Shown: piece by piece, positions 24,911 through 33,478 of the stretch | Layout of the letters: each line of letters opens with the position of its first letter | Position numbering within the stretch: the first letter of the stretch is position 1 | Origin: Bacillota bacterium | GTDB taxonomy: Bacteria > Bacillota > Clostridia > Lachnospirales > Lachnospiraceae | Length of the DNA stretch: 64,000 nt | Reading direction: 5' to 3' | NCBI GenBank assembly: GCA_023441965.1 | Contig: JAEZNB010000012.1 | Location: 1 to 64,000 of the forward strand | Made by a program: the position numbers and the translations under genes | The notes under the pieces: generated by a model | Told to the model about the DNA's origin: nothing | The model's input: the letters and a program-made list of their open reading frames with translations, nothing else | Databases searched by the model: none

Positions 24911-26149
24911 TTACTCCTCCATTTTTCTGAAAATGATAGTGGCATTGTGACCGCCAAAGCCTAAGGAATTTGACATCGCCACCTTCACCTCGGCGCTTCT
25001 TCCCTGATTGGGTACATAATCCAGATCACATTCCTCATCCGGTACCTGATACCCTATGGTTGCCGGAATATAGCTCTCCTCAATCGCTTTGATGCTTGCT
25101 ATGGCTTCCACTGCACCGGCTGCGCCCAGCAGATGGCCGATCATGGATTTGGTGGAGCTGGAGGGGATTCGATAAGCCTCTTCGCCGAAGGCCGCCTTCA
25201 TCGCCAGCGTCTCCAGCCTATCATTGATCGGTGTACCGGTTCCATGGGTATTGACATAGGAAAGCTCCTTGGGAGTAATTCCTGCCTCCTCCATGGCCAG
25301 CTTCATGGCTCTTGCACCGCCATGTCCGTCAGGAGAAGGTGCTGTGATGTGATATGCATCGCAGGTGGCGCCATAGCCGACGACTTCCGCATAGATTCTG
25401 GCTCCCCGCCTAAGGGCATGCTCATATTCCTCCACAACCAGGATTCCGGCTCCTTCTCCCATGACGAAGCCATCCCTCTCCTTATCAAAGGGAATGGAGG
25501 CTCTTAAGGGATCTGTACTGGTGGATAAAGCAGTCAGGGAGGTGAAACCGGCTACCCCTAAAGGTGTGATGGAGGCTTCCGTACCTCCTGCAAGGATGAC
25601 ATCCGCATAGCCATGCTTAATGCTGCGGAAGGCTTCACCGATGCTGTGGGTCCCTGTCGCACAGGCTGTCACTATATTCGTACAGACACCCAAGGCTCCG
25701 TATTTGATCGCAATATTTCCTGCTGCCATATTCGTTATGATCATAGGGATAAATAAGGGATTCACTCTTCTCGGTCCCTTATCAGCCAGGGTCCTGGCTT
25801 CCTTTTCGATGTTTTCCAAGCCGCCGATCCCGGAGCCAACGATTACACCGAAGCGCTCCATATCAAGAGTAGTAAGATCCAGACCCGCGTCCGCGATGGC
25901 TTCCCCGGAGGCGGCAACCGCAAACTGGGAGAAGCGGTCCATTCTCTTCGCTTCCTTCACATCCATATAGTTCCTGGCATCAAAATTCCTAACCTGAGCG
26001 GCCAGCTTTACGGAGAAATTCTCCGTATTAAAGCAATCTATCAAACCGATCCCACAGCTGCCTTCCCTGACTCCGGCAAAAAACTCCTTCACACTGTTTC
26101 CGATAGGGGTGATGGCCCCCATTCCGGTAACTACAACTCTACGCTCCAT
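24911..26149 (-). CDS. fabF: 3-oxoacyl-ACP synthase II
   Basis: A 412-residue condensing enzyme for chain elongation. It opens MERRVVVTGMGAITPIGN. The nucleophile Cys is in VTACATGTHSIG, and the two catalytic His are in VNTHGTGTPIND and MIGHLLGAAGAVE (the Lys in STKSMIGH). Length is normal. It forms C-C bonds between malonyl-ACP and the growing acyl-ACP. Located between fabG (119 bp gap) and accB. Confidence 0.98.
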   Translation of the reverse strand: MERRVVVTGMGAITPIGNSVKEFFAGVREGSCGIGLIDCFNTENFSVKLAAQVRNFDARNYMDVKEAKRMDRFSQFAVAASGEAIADAGLDLTTLDMERFGVIVGSGIGGLENIEKEARTLADKGPRRVNPLFIPMIITNMAAGNIAIKYGALGVCTNIVTACATGTHSIGEAFRSIKHGYADVILAGGTEASITPLGVAGFTSLTALSTSTDPLRASIPFDKERDGFVMGEGAGILVVEEYEHALRRGARIYAEVVGYGATCDAYHITAPSPDGHGGARAMKLAMEEAGITPKELSYVNTHGTGTPINDRLETLAMKAAFGEEAYRIPSSSTKSMIGHLLGAAGAVEAIASIKAIEESYIPATIGYQVPDEECDLDYVPNQGRSAEVKVAMSNSLGFGGHNATIIFRKMEE

Positions 26150-26268
26150 ATCATTCCTCCATGCTGCCCATACCCAAACCGGGCGTCAACACAATATTAT
26201 ATAGTAAACTGCTGCCTGTCATGACAGCTTCGATTCCTATGTGAAGCAACCTTACTTTCGGCTTTCGG

Positions 26269-27009
26269 TCACATTACCATACCGCCGTCAACCTGCAGTA
26301 CCTGACCCGTAATATAGCCTGCTGCATCAGAAGCGAGAAAGCTGACTGCTCCTGCGATCTCGTCGGCAGTACCAAAGCGCTTTAAGGGAATACCTGCGAT
26401 GCTGGCTTCCTTTACCTTCTCCGGCAGAACCTCTGTCATATCCGTCTGAATGAAGCCCGGAGCCACTGCATTCACTGTTATGCCCCGGCTGGCCAGCTCT
26501 CTGGCTGCGGATTTCGTCATACCGATGACACCTGCCTTGGAAGCGGCATAATTGGTCTGGCCTGCATTACCTGTAAGTCCGACAACGGAAGAGATGTTTA
26601 TGATCCTGCCGCTTCTCTGCTTCAGCATGACTGTTGCGGCATGCTTCAGGCAGAAGAAGGTTCCCTTCAGATTGATGTCAATCACATTGTCGAACTCCTC
26701 CTCCGTCATCCGCATCAGCAGATTATCTCTGGTGATCCCCGCATTGTTCACCAGGATATCCAGTCTTTTGTAATGCTCGATGGCAGCACTGATCAGACCC
26801 TTCGCTTCGTCTTCACGGCTGATATCCGCCCTTACTGCAATCGCTTCTCCGCCTGCATTCCTGATGGTGGCTAAAAGCTCCTCCACCTGTGCGATACTGT
26901 TACGATAATTCACTACCACCTTAGCCCCATATTCGGCAAATTGTAAGGCAATCGCCCTGCCGATACCTCTGCCGGCTCCGGTGACCACTGCAATTTTTCC
27001 TTTCAGCAT
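26269..27009 (-). CDS. fabG: 3-oxoacyl-ACP reductase
   Basis: A 246-residue short-chain dehydrogenase. The cofactor motif is TGAGRGIGRAIA (residues 11-22), the NNAG motif is ILVNNAGITRD, and the catalytic Ser-Tyr-Lys is NISSVVG...YAASKAG. The C-terminal GQVLQVDGGMVM is typical of FabG. Reduces 3-oxoacyl-ACP with NADPH. Starts 14 bp after fabD. Confidence 0.98.
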   Translation of the reverse strand: MLKGKIAVVTGAGRGIGRAIALQFAEYGAKVVVNYRNSIAQVEELLATIRNAGGEAIAVRADISREDEAKGLISAAIEHYKRLDILVNNAGITRDNLLMRMTEEEFDNVIDINLKGTFFCLKHAATVMLKQRSGRIINISSVVGLTGNAGQTNYAASKAGVIGMTKSAARELASRGITVNAVAPGFIQTDMTEVLPEKVKEASIAGIPLKRFGTADEIAGAVSFLASDAAGYITGQVLQVDGGMVM

Positions 27010-27023
27010 AATTGCTTTCCTTT

Positions 27024-27965
27024 CTATATGACCGCCTTGATTGCTTCGGCAGCTGATTCCAGTGAAGCAATATCCTCCACATGATAAGTACAGAGTCCTC
27101 TCTCCACCTTCTTAACAAAGCCGGAGAGGATCCTTCCCGGACCGATCTCCACAAAATGTCTGACTCCACTATCCAGCATTTTTCGTATGGTCTGCTCCCA
27201 TAACACAGAGCTCATGACCTGACGGTAGAGAAGTCCCTTTATCTCACCGATCTCTCCGATGTAAGCTGCATTTACATTACTGATGACGGGAATATTCAGC
27301 TTACCCAAGGTCATCTCCTCCAGCTCTGCCTTCAGCTTTTCCGCTGCCGGCTTCAGCATAGAGGTATGGAAGGGAGCACTGACTGCTAAGTCTACCGTCT
27401 TCATCGCCCCCATTTCTCTGGCCCTTCTGGCGGCCTCCTCCACTGCCTTGATTTCACCTCCGATCACGATCTGTCCGGGACAGTTAAAGTTAGAGGGTTC
27501 TACGATACCAAAGTCCTTCGCCTCCTCGCAGGCTGCTCTGACCTTATCCCCGGCCAGACCCAGGATGGCGCTCATCTTACCCTTCCCCTCCGGTACGGCC
27601 TCCTGCATGAAGCGTCCCCTCTTCCTAACCAGGGGGATTACCTGGGATAGGGTGAAGACACCGCTGGCGGTTAAGGCAGAATATTCGCCCAGGCTTAAGC
27701 CTGCACACACCTCTGCCTTCAGCTCGTACTGGGCAAAGGCCTGGTAAGCCGCCATGGTCATGGTGACGATGGCAGGCTGTGTATTCTCCGTCAGATCCAG
27801 CTCCTCTTTCCTACCGGTGAAGATCAGGTCAGAAAGCTTCATATGAAGGCTCTCATCCGCTTCCTCAAACACCCTCCGGCAGACCGGGAAGTAATCATAG
27901 AGCTCCTTTCCCATGCCGATATACTGGGACCCCTGCCCAGCAAATAATAAACCTATCTTAGACAT
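27024..27965 (-). CDS. fabD: Malonyl-CoA:ACP transacylase
   Basis: A 313-residue transacylase that loads malonyl groups on ACP. It opens MSKIGLLFAGQGSQ; the catalytic Ser is in CAGLSLGEYSAL, the conserved Arg in RKRGRFMQEA and the catalytic His in VSAPFHTSML. I placed the start at 27965, because the upstream in-frame ATG overlaps the GGAGG that serves this start. Confidence 0.97.
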   Translation of the reverse strand: MSKIGLLFAGQGSQYIGMGKELYDYFPVCRRVFEEADESLHMKLSDLIFTGRKEELDLTENTQPAIVTMTMAAYQAFAQYELKAEVCAGLSLGEYSALTASGVFTLSQVIPLVRKRGRFMQEAVPEGKGKMSAILGLAGDKVRAACEEAKDFGIVEPSNFNCPGQIVIGGEIKAVEEAARRAREMGAMKTVDLAVSAPFHTSMLKPAAEKLKAELEEMTLGKLNIPVISNVNAAYIGEIGEIKGLLYRQVMSSVLWEQTIRKMLDSGVRHFVEIGPGRILSGFVKKVERGLCTYHVEDIASLESAAEAIKAVI

Positions 27966-28051
27966 TTCATCCTCCATACCATATCCGTGGTCCGGCTTTT
28001 GGCACCTGTCCTGGGCATATCTTACGTCCTGGGCAGTGCCTCATTCCTTCC

Positions 28052-28984
28052 TTATATCCAGTCACGCTTCAGCAGATCTCCTGCTTCAGCCATCAGCTCT
28101 GCTATGATTTCCTTACAGCTCTGTTCCTTCCTAACGATTGCTGCAATCTGTCCTGCCATGACACTGCCGTAATCCATATCGCCCTGCGTGACCGCTCTGG
28201 CCAGGGCACCGACACCCAGCTTCTCATATTCCTCTGCCGGGGCACCGGTTGCCTCCAGCTCCATGAACTGACGGGCCAGCTTATTCTTCAATACTCTGAC
28301 CGGATGTCCGGTACGACGGCCGGTAACGACTGTATCAATATCCTTGGCATCCAGCACCTTCTTCTTATAATTGGGGTGGACCGTACACTCATGAGCGATC
28401 AGGAAGCGGGTTCCGAGCTGTACTCCGTCTGCTCCCAGCATGAAGGCTGCTGCGATACCTCTCCCGTCAGCGATGCCTCCGGCGGCGATGACCGGTACCT
28501 CCACCGCATCCACAACCTGCGGGACCAGAACCATGGTCGTAAGCTCACCGACATGACCTCCGGATTCGGTTCCTTCCGCAATGACTGCATCCGCTCCGCT
28601 CCTTACCATTCTCTTGGCAATCGCTACGGAGGGTACGACCGGAATTACCTTGATGCCATGCTCCTTCCACATCTCCATATACTTACCGGGAGTACCTGCT
28701 CCCGTGGTAACCACCTTTACTCCTTCTTCGCAAACCATTTTCGCCATCTCATCCACATTCTCACTGAGCAGCATGATATTGACTCCGAAGGGTTTCATGG
28801 TCATTGACTTGGCTTTCCTAACCTCTGACCTGATATAATCGACCGGAGCGGTACCGCCGGCGATAATCCCCAGCCCCCCTGCTTCCGATACTGCCGCAGC
28901 AAGAGATGCATCTGATATTCTGGCCATAGCCCCCTGAAAAATGGGGTACTCTATATTCAACATTTTACAAATCCGAGAATCCAT
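28052..28984 (-). CDS. fabK: Enoyl-ACP reductase II (flavoprotein)
   Basis: A 310-residue FMN-dependent enoyl-ACP reductase of the nitronate monooxygenase-like fold. It opens NIEYPIFQGAMARIS and has EAGGLGIIAGG, AEGTESGGHVG, PVIAAGGIADGRGIAAAF and LGADGVQLGTRF, the phosphate-binding segments. It catalyses the last reduction of each elongation round. No FabI is present in the cluster, so FabK is probably the main enoyl reductase and the organism may be little affected by FabI inhibitors such as triclosan. Four GGGAGG hairpins precede the gene. Confidence 0.95.
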   Translation of the reverse strand: MDSRICKMLNIEYPIFQGAMARISDASLAAAVSEAGGLGIIAGGTAPVDYIRSEVRKAKSMTMKPFGVNIMLLSENVDEMAKMVCEEGVKVVTTGAGTPGKYMEMWKEHGIKVIPVVPSVAIAKRMVRSGADAVIAEGTESGGHVGELTTMVLVPQVVDAVEVPVIAAGGIADGRGIAAAFMLGADGVQLGTRFLIAHECTVHPNYKKKVLDAKDIDTVVTGRRTGHPVRVLKNKLARQFMELEATGAPAEEYEKLGVGALARAVTQGDMDYGSVMAGQIAAIVRKEQSCKEIIAELMAEAGDLLKRDWI

Positions 28985-29004
28985 CCAAACCTCCTACGCT
29001 CTTT

Positions 29005-29104
29005 GGGAGGTTTTATCCTCCCTTGTTTTCCGGGAGGATTTCTCCTCCCTACTCTCTTTGGGAGGCTTTCTCCTCCCCTGTTTTCCGGGAGGATTTCTCC
29101 TCCC
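29005..29104. repeat. Tandem 55-bp repeat forming four GGGAGG hairpins upstream of fabK
   Basis: Four near-identical hairpins of 18 bp (29005-29022, 29032-29049, 29060-29077, 29087-29104), each GGGAGG plus a short loop plus CCTCCC, at a spacing of 27-28 bp. They arise from a 55-bp unit present twice. They lie between acpP and fabK; on the reverse (transcribed) strand each presents a GGGAGGA Shine-Dalgarno-like sequence locked in a stem. The genuine fabK binding site (TAGGAGG) follows. Confidence 0.85.
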
Positions 29105-29152
29105 TATGGTTTTCCGCAAGTTTTTACACAACCTATCTGTACTATTATGATC

Positions 29153-29386
29153 TTACGCTTCTTTCTTATTGCTGATATAGCTTTCGATATCACCTATGGT
29201 GCAGATGTTCTCAGTATCCTCGGTAGGGATTTCAATTTCGAACGCCTCCTCTAAGGACATGATAATCTGGAAGAGGTCCAGTGAATCCGCATTCAGATCC
29301 TCCTTCAGGTTTGTCTCCTTCTTCAGCTCTGCCACATCTACTCCTAACTGCTCTGCTACCAGTTCTTTAATCTTCTCAAAATCCAT
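29153..29386 (-). CDS. acpP: Acyl carrier protein
   Basis: A 77-residue acidic four-helix carrier. The phosphopantetheine Ser is in LNADSLDLFQII (the DSL motif), with a Glu-rich helix II (SLEEAFEIEIP). The central carrier of all reactions in this cluster. It lies 81 bp after fabH; the gap holds an AGGAGC/GCTCCT hairpin (about 29432-29452). Confidence 0.98.
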   Translation of the reverse strand: MDFEKIKELVAEQLGVDVAELKKETNLKEDLNADSLDLFQIIMSLEEAFEIEIPTEDTENICTIGDIESYISNKKEA

Positions 29387-29467
29387 TGTTTATTCCTCCA
29401 TCATATGATTTATCATTTTATTTTTACTAGGAGCTACTTTGTGCTCCTAAATTCTATGACTCTATCA

Positions 29468-30445
29468 CTACATCTCCAGCAGTAATGCTCCGCTGGTCAT
29501 ACCGCCGCCGAAGCCCACCAGGATCAATTTGTCTCCGGGCTTTATACCTTCGTTTCGAAGCAACTCATCCATGGCAATCCCTATGGTGGCAGCAGAAGTG
29601 TTCCCATACCTCCCCAGGTTAACATAGAACTTCTCCAAGGGGATGTCACAAAATTTTGCCGCCTGCTCAATGATTCTTATATTGGCCTGATGAGGAATGA
29701 TGTATCTGATCTCCTCCGGAGCCAAGCCGGATTGCTTCAGAACCGCCTTGATACTATCCGTGACGGCGCGGACAGCGAACTTGAATACCTCCTGTCCCTG
29801 CATTTCTATCTTAAAACCAAGCTGGATGGCATCCTGCTTTACGAAGGGATTAACCAGAGGTAGCGCCGGACAGGTCAGGACAGCTCCTTTACTGCCATCC
29901 GCTGCCAGGGTAGAGGCCAGTATCCCCTTACTGCTGCCTTCCGAGGAAAGAACCAAGGCCCCTGCTCCGTCACCAAAGAGTACACAGGTTGCCCGGTCTC
30001 CCCAATCAAGCACCTTAGAGAGTGTCTCCGCACCAATGACCAGAATATTCTTATACATTCCGGTTGCTATGAACTGATCTGCCGTGACCATGGCATAAAT
30101 CAGTCCGGTACAGGCCGCCGTAAGATCGAAGGCTGCCGCATTCACTGCTCCCAACATATCCTGAACGATACATGCGGTTGAGGGCATGAAGGAATCCGGT
30201 GTTATCGTTGCACATATGATTAAGTCAAGCTCCTTCGGATCCAGCTTCACCTGCTCCAATGCCCTTACTGCCGCTTTATATGCTAATTCGGAGGTGGTCT
30301 CACCGGTAGTAATCCTCCGCTCCTTAATTCCTGTCCTGGTTACGATCCATTCATCACTGGTCTCCACCAGCTCCGAAAGGCTATCATTTGTCATCACATT
30401 CTCCGGAACATAGCTTCCGCTTCCGATGACTGCTCCATGCTTCAT
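29468..30445 (-). CDS. fabH: 3-oxoacyl-ACP synthase III
   Basis: A 325-residue condensing enzyme that starts fatty-acid synthesis from acyl-CoA and malonyl-ACP. The Cys-His-Asn triad is in LTAACTGLIYA, IIPHQANIRI and GRYGNTSAATI; the C-terminal GFGGGMTSGALLLEM is typical. It is the first enzyme gene behind the FabT-like regulator (70-bp gap). Confidence 0.98.
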   Translation of the reverse strand: MKHGAVIGSGSYVPENVMTNDSLSELVETSDEWIVTRTGIKERRITTGETTSELAYKAAVRALEQVKLDPKELDLIICATITPDSFMPSTACIVQDMLGAVNAAAFDLTAACTGLIYAMVTADQFIATGMYKNILVIGAETLSKVLDWGDRATCVLFGDGAGALVLSSEGSSKGILASTLAADGSKGAVLTCPALPLVNPFVKQDAIQLGFKIEMQGQEVFKFAVRAVTDSIKAVLKQSGLAPEEIRYIIPHQANIRIIEQAAKFCDIPLEKFYVNLGRYGNTSAATIGIAMDELLRNEGIKPGDKLILVGFGGGMTSGALLLEM

Positions 30446-30515
30446 TCCTAACTCCCCCTGCTAATCCTTCACCTATTGTCCCTTCTTTATGCCGATCTGT
30501 GAATAAAAAAGGTAC

Positions 30516-30992
30516 TTATTTTCTGTTTTTGCTGCTTGGATTACCGTTCGGCTTATAGATATCCTTTAAGTGCATATTCAGCTTCCGGAGGGCATTCAGA
30601 AGAATCTCCTCCTCCTCTGCCGTAAAATCACTCATTATCGCTTTGACCATATCCAAGTGGAATTTTTCATGAATACGGTAGGCCAGCTTTCCTCTCTGGG
30701 TCAAGCTCACATTCACGATTCTACGGTCGGAATCACTTCTGTTGCGCTCCAGATAGCCCTTCCGAATCAGCTTATCCACAGCCGTGGTCAGTGTACCCAT
30801 AGTAATCTCCAACACAGCCGCAATCTCCGACATCGTTTTGGAGCCATAGAGGCCAACAGCCTCCACCGTATGAATCTCCGTAATGGACAGGTCACTGAAG
30901 ACTCCCTGCTTAATCGAGTACTCTTCAATATGATTTACGTCATCATAAACCTCGACAAGTAACTTATTGATTTCAAGCATTTTTTCTTTCAC
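30516..30992 (-). CDS. fabT: MarR-family regulator, FabT type
   Basis: About 158 residues with a winged helix-turn-helix. The recognition region is KTMSEIAAVLEITMGTLTTAVDKLIRKGYLERNRSDSDRRIVNVSLTQRG, shown here only as a range of the family pattern: TMGTLTTAVDKL for the recognition helix and RSDSDRRIV for the wing. It heads the fatty-acid operon, the standard place for FabT, which represses fab genes with acyl-ACP as corepressor. A FabT-like palindrome lies on its own promoter. The start is uncertain: GTG at 30992 has AGGGGTG 6 bases before it, while GTG at 31001 is also in frame. Confidence 0.88.
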   Translation of the reverse strand: MKEKMLEINKLLVEVYDDVNHIEEYSIKQGVFSDLSITEIHTVEAVGLYGSKTMSEIAAVLEITMGTLTTAVDKLIRKGYLERNRSDSDRRIVNVSLTQRGKLAYRIHEKFHLDMVKAIMSDFTAEEEEILLNALRKLNMHLKDIYKPNGNPSSKNRK

Positions 30993-31046
30993 GTAATTCA
31001 CCCCTAAGCGATGATATCTATCAAGGTATTTGTTTGTATCACAAAT

Positions 31047-31063
31047 ATTTTGATAATCAAAAT
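31047..31063. promoter_or_regulatory. FabT-type operator
   Basis: ATTTTGATaATCAAAAT, a perfect 8+1+8 palindrome whose core TTTGAT-ATCAAA agrees with published FabT sites. It overlaps the -10 box of the operon promoter by 3 bp, the position expected for repression of fabT-fabH and the genes behind them. Confidence 0.85.
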
Positions 31064-31089
31064 ATATAGGAAAATGAATAAAATGTCAA
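31061..31089 (-). promoter_or_regulatory. Sigma-A promoter of the fatty-acid operon
   Basis: On the reverse strand TTGACA (31089-31084), 17-bp spacer, TATATT (31066-31061). Leader of about 65 nt before the fabT start. Confidence 0.85.
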
Positions 31090-31100
31090 GAAGAATTTAA

Positions 31101-31127
31101 GGGCTGTTCACAATCAGTGAACAGCCC
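31101..31127 (-). terminator. Terminator downstream of glnN
   Basis: GGGCTGTTCAC and GTGAACAGCCC are exact 11-bp arms with a 5-base loop; on the reverse strand TTAAATTCTT follows. It lies 33 bp after the glnN stop and just upstream of the fabT promoter, insulating the two units. Confidence 0.75.
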
Positions 31128-31159
31128 CAAAATGATGTATCAAGCGAAAACACCCAATA

Positions 31160-33268
31160 TTACACTTCAAATAACAGATCGCCGTAGGTAGGTACCGGCC
31201 ATAAATTCTTATCTACAATTACTTCCAAAGCATCGATCGGAGCTCTAAGCTCTGCCATAGCAGGAACCACTTCCTCATGGTAGGCTTCTGCCATCTTATG
31301 GCCTTCCTCGATGGAGCTAGCCTTAGCAGTCTTATCCTGAAGCTTCTTCAGCGCAGCCTGTGCCTGAACCAGAAGACCTGAAGCCTCCTTCAGAAGCTCA
31401 GTCTGTACACTTACATCTGCATCCGGAGCAGCTGCCTTGATCGCATTGATCGAATCGGCCAGGGTCTTGGTAAAGTTAATAACAGCAGGGATATACTTCA
31501 CGGAAGCCATGGAAATCATGGTCTTCGCTTCTATATTGATTGCCTTCGCATAGGACTCATACATAATCTCGGCGCGGGAATGCAGCTCTGCCTCGCAGAA
31601 TACCTTATGCTTCTTAAAGATATTCACTGCCTTCTCGGAATCCAGATAAGGAATTGCTTCAACCATGGACTTGATATTCGGAAGACCTCTTCTCTCTGCT
31701 TCCTCTACCCAGGCCTCGGAATAACCGTTGCCATTGAATACGATACGCTTATGGTCGCTGACCGTCTTCTTGATCAGATCATGTACTGCCAAATCAAAAT
31801 TCTCAGCCTTCTCCAGTTCGTCAGCCATCTCAGCAAATACATCCGCTACGATGGTGTTCAGAATGGTATTGCAGGTACCGATGGATGCAGAAGAGCCAAC
31901 CATACGGAACTCAAATTTATTACCGGTAAATGCAAAGGGTGAAGTACGGTTACGGTCTGTTGCATCCTTGGAAAGCTCAGGAATCGTATGAACACCGACA
32001 TTCAGCTTGCCGCCGTCCTTACTTCTCTTCGCTTCGCCGGTCTCAATCAGCTGTGCCAGTACATCTTCCAGCTGCTCACCAACAAAGATAGAGATGATGG
32101 CCGGAGGAGCTTCATTTGCACCCAGTCTGTGATCGTTGCCGGGATTTGCTGCGGATACACGGAGCAGATCTGCATGGAGGTCAACTGCCTTTAATACTGC
32201 TGCCAATACCAGCAGGAACTGTACATTGTCATGAGGAGTCTTGCCGGGATCTAAGAGGTTCTTGCCCGTATCTGTCACCATGGACCAGTTATTGTGCTTA
32301 CCGGAGCCATTCACTCCTGCAAAAGGCTTCTCGTGAAGGAGACAGGCAAGACCATGTCTGTTTGCAACCTTCTTCATGCACTCCATAACCAGCTGATTGT
32401 GGTCGGTGGCGATATTGGCTGTAGCATAAATCGGAGCCAGCTCGTGCTGAGCAGGAGAAACCTCATTATGCTGTGTCTTAGCGGTTACGCCCATCTTCCA
32501 GAGCTCAATATTAACCTCCTTCATGAAGGCGGATATTCTTTCCTTTATGCTTCCGAAGTAATGATCCTCCAGCTCCTGTCCCTTCGGTGCCATCGCACCA
32601 AATAAGGTTCTGCCGGCAAAGATCAGATCGTCTCTCTTTAAATACTTCGCCTTATCTACTAAGAAATATTCCTGCTCGGGACCAACCGAGGGGGTTACCC
32701 TCTTCACGTCCGTATGGCCGAACAGCTTTAAAATACGTACTGCCTGAGTGCTTAATGCCTCGATGGAACGGAGCAGAGGTGTCTTAACATCCAGTGCTTC
32801 TCCGGTGTAGGAACAGAAGGCAGTAGGGATACAGAGGGTCACACCGCCTGCATCTTCGCGGAGGAAGGCCGGTGAAGTACAATCCCATGCAGTATAGCCT
32901 CTTGCTTCGAAGGTGGCTCTTAAGCCGCCGGAGGGAAATGAGGAAGCATCCGGCTCACCCTTAATCAGCTCCTTACCGGAGAACTCCATGATCGCCCTGC
33001 CATCTACCGTAGGGCTGATGAAGGAATCATGCTTCTCAGCGGTGATACCGGTCATGGGCTGGAACCAGTGGGTATAGTGGGTAGCACCTCTCTCGATCGC
33101 CCAATCCTTCATCGCATTTGCAACAACCTCTGCTACATTCGGATCCAGATCCTCGCCATTCTCAATGGTCTTCTTCAGTGCCGCATAGATCTTCTTCGGC
33201 AGGCGTTCTACCATTACCGCATCGTTAAACACATCAACGCCAAATAAATCAGTTAATCTCTCTGACAT
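31160..33268 (-). CDS. glnN: Glutamine synthetase type III
   Basis: A 702-residue enzyme making glutamine from glutamate, ammonia and ATP. The length and motifs are those of type III (GlnN): TTHYTHWFQPMTG near residue 60, EQEYFLVD, QHNEVSPAQHELAPIYA, LLHEKPFAGVNGSGKHNNWS (substrate and metal site) and NRTSPFAFTGNKFEFRMVGSSAS-like C-terminal motifs (RTSPFAFTGNKFEFR). The start follows GGGGAGGATAAGTT. An intrinsic-terminator-like hairpin sits in the leader, pointing to control by transcription attenuation. Confidence 0.98.
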   Translation of the reverse strand: MSERLTDLFGVDVFNDAVMVERLPKKIYAALKKTIENGEDLDPNVAEVVANAMKDWAIERGATHYTHWFQPMTGITAEKHDSFISPTVDGRAIMEFSGKELIKGEPDASSFPSGGLRATFEARGYTAWDCTSPAFLREDAGGVTLCIPTAFCSYTGEALDVKTPLLRSIEALSTQAVRILKLFGHTDVKRVTPSVGPEQEYFLVDKAKYLKRDDLIFAGRTLFGAMAPKGQELEDHYFGSIKERISAFMKEVNIELWKMGVTAKTQHNEVSPAQHELAPIYATANIATDHNQLVMECMKKVANRHGLACLLHEKPFAGVNGSGKHNNWSMVTDTGKNLLDPGKTPHDNVQFLLVLAAVLKAVDLHADLLRVSAANPGNDHRLGANEAPPAIISIFVGEQLEDVLAQLIETGEAKRSKDGGKLNVGVHTIPELSKDATDRNRTSPFAFTGNKFEFRMVGSSASIGTCNTILNTIVADVFAEMADELEKAENFDLAVHDLIKKTVSDHKRIVFNGNGYSEAWVEEAERRGLPNIKSMVEAIPYLDSEKAVNIFKKHKVFCEAELHSRAEIMYESYAKAINIEAKTMISMASVKYIPAVINFTKTLADSINAIKAAAPDADVSVQTELLKEASGLLVQAQAALKKLQDKTAKASSIEEGHKMAEAYHEEVVPAMAELRAPIDALEVIVDKNLWPVPTYGDLLFEV

Positions 33269-33292
33269 AACTTATCCTCCCCGGTTAAGATT

Positions 33293-33329
33293 TAAGAAAA
33301 AGGTGTCCTCAACCCTATGAGAACACCTT
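33293..33329 (-). promoter_or_regulatory. Terminator hairpin in the glnN leader
   Basis: On the reverse strand an 11-bp stem (33329-33319 with 33310-33300, one G-U pair) with an 8-base loop, followed at once by TTTTTCTT. It lies 25 bp upstream of the glnN start and inside its leader, so it can act as an attenuator. In many Clostridia nitrogen genes are controlled by ANTAR antiterminators acting on such leaders; I did not find a clear second hexaloop stem. Confidence 0.75.
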
Positions 33330-33478
33330 CGCTCTTTACTTCAATAATATATATTAGTTTATATCACGTTTTCTGTGAAAAGAAAAGTACTTTTTTTCAA
33401 AATAGTTACTTTTTATGAAAACTGCTGAAAAGCTTCCCACAATATTCAGTTATTTCTTATGAAATCTACAAAAAACGA

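Noticed and set aside
28985..29130. CRISPR-like array
   Set aside because: The repeats are hairpins at a 27-28 bp period without unique spacers, and no cas genes are present.
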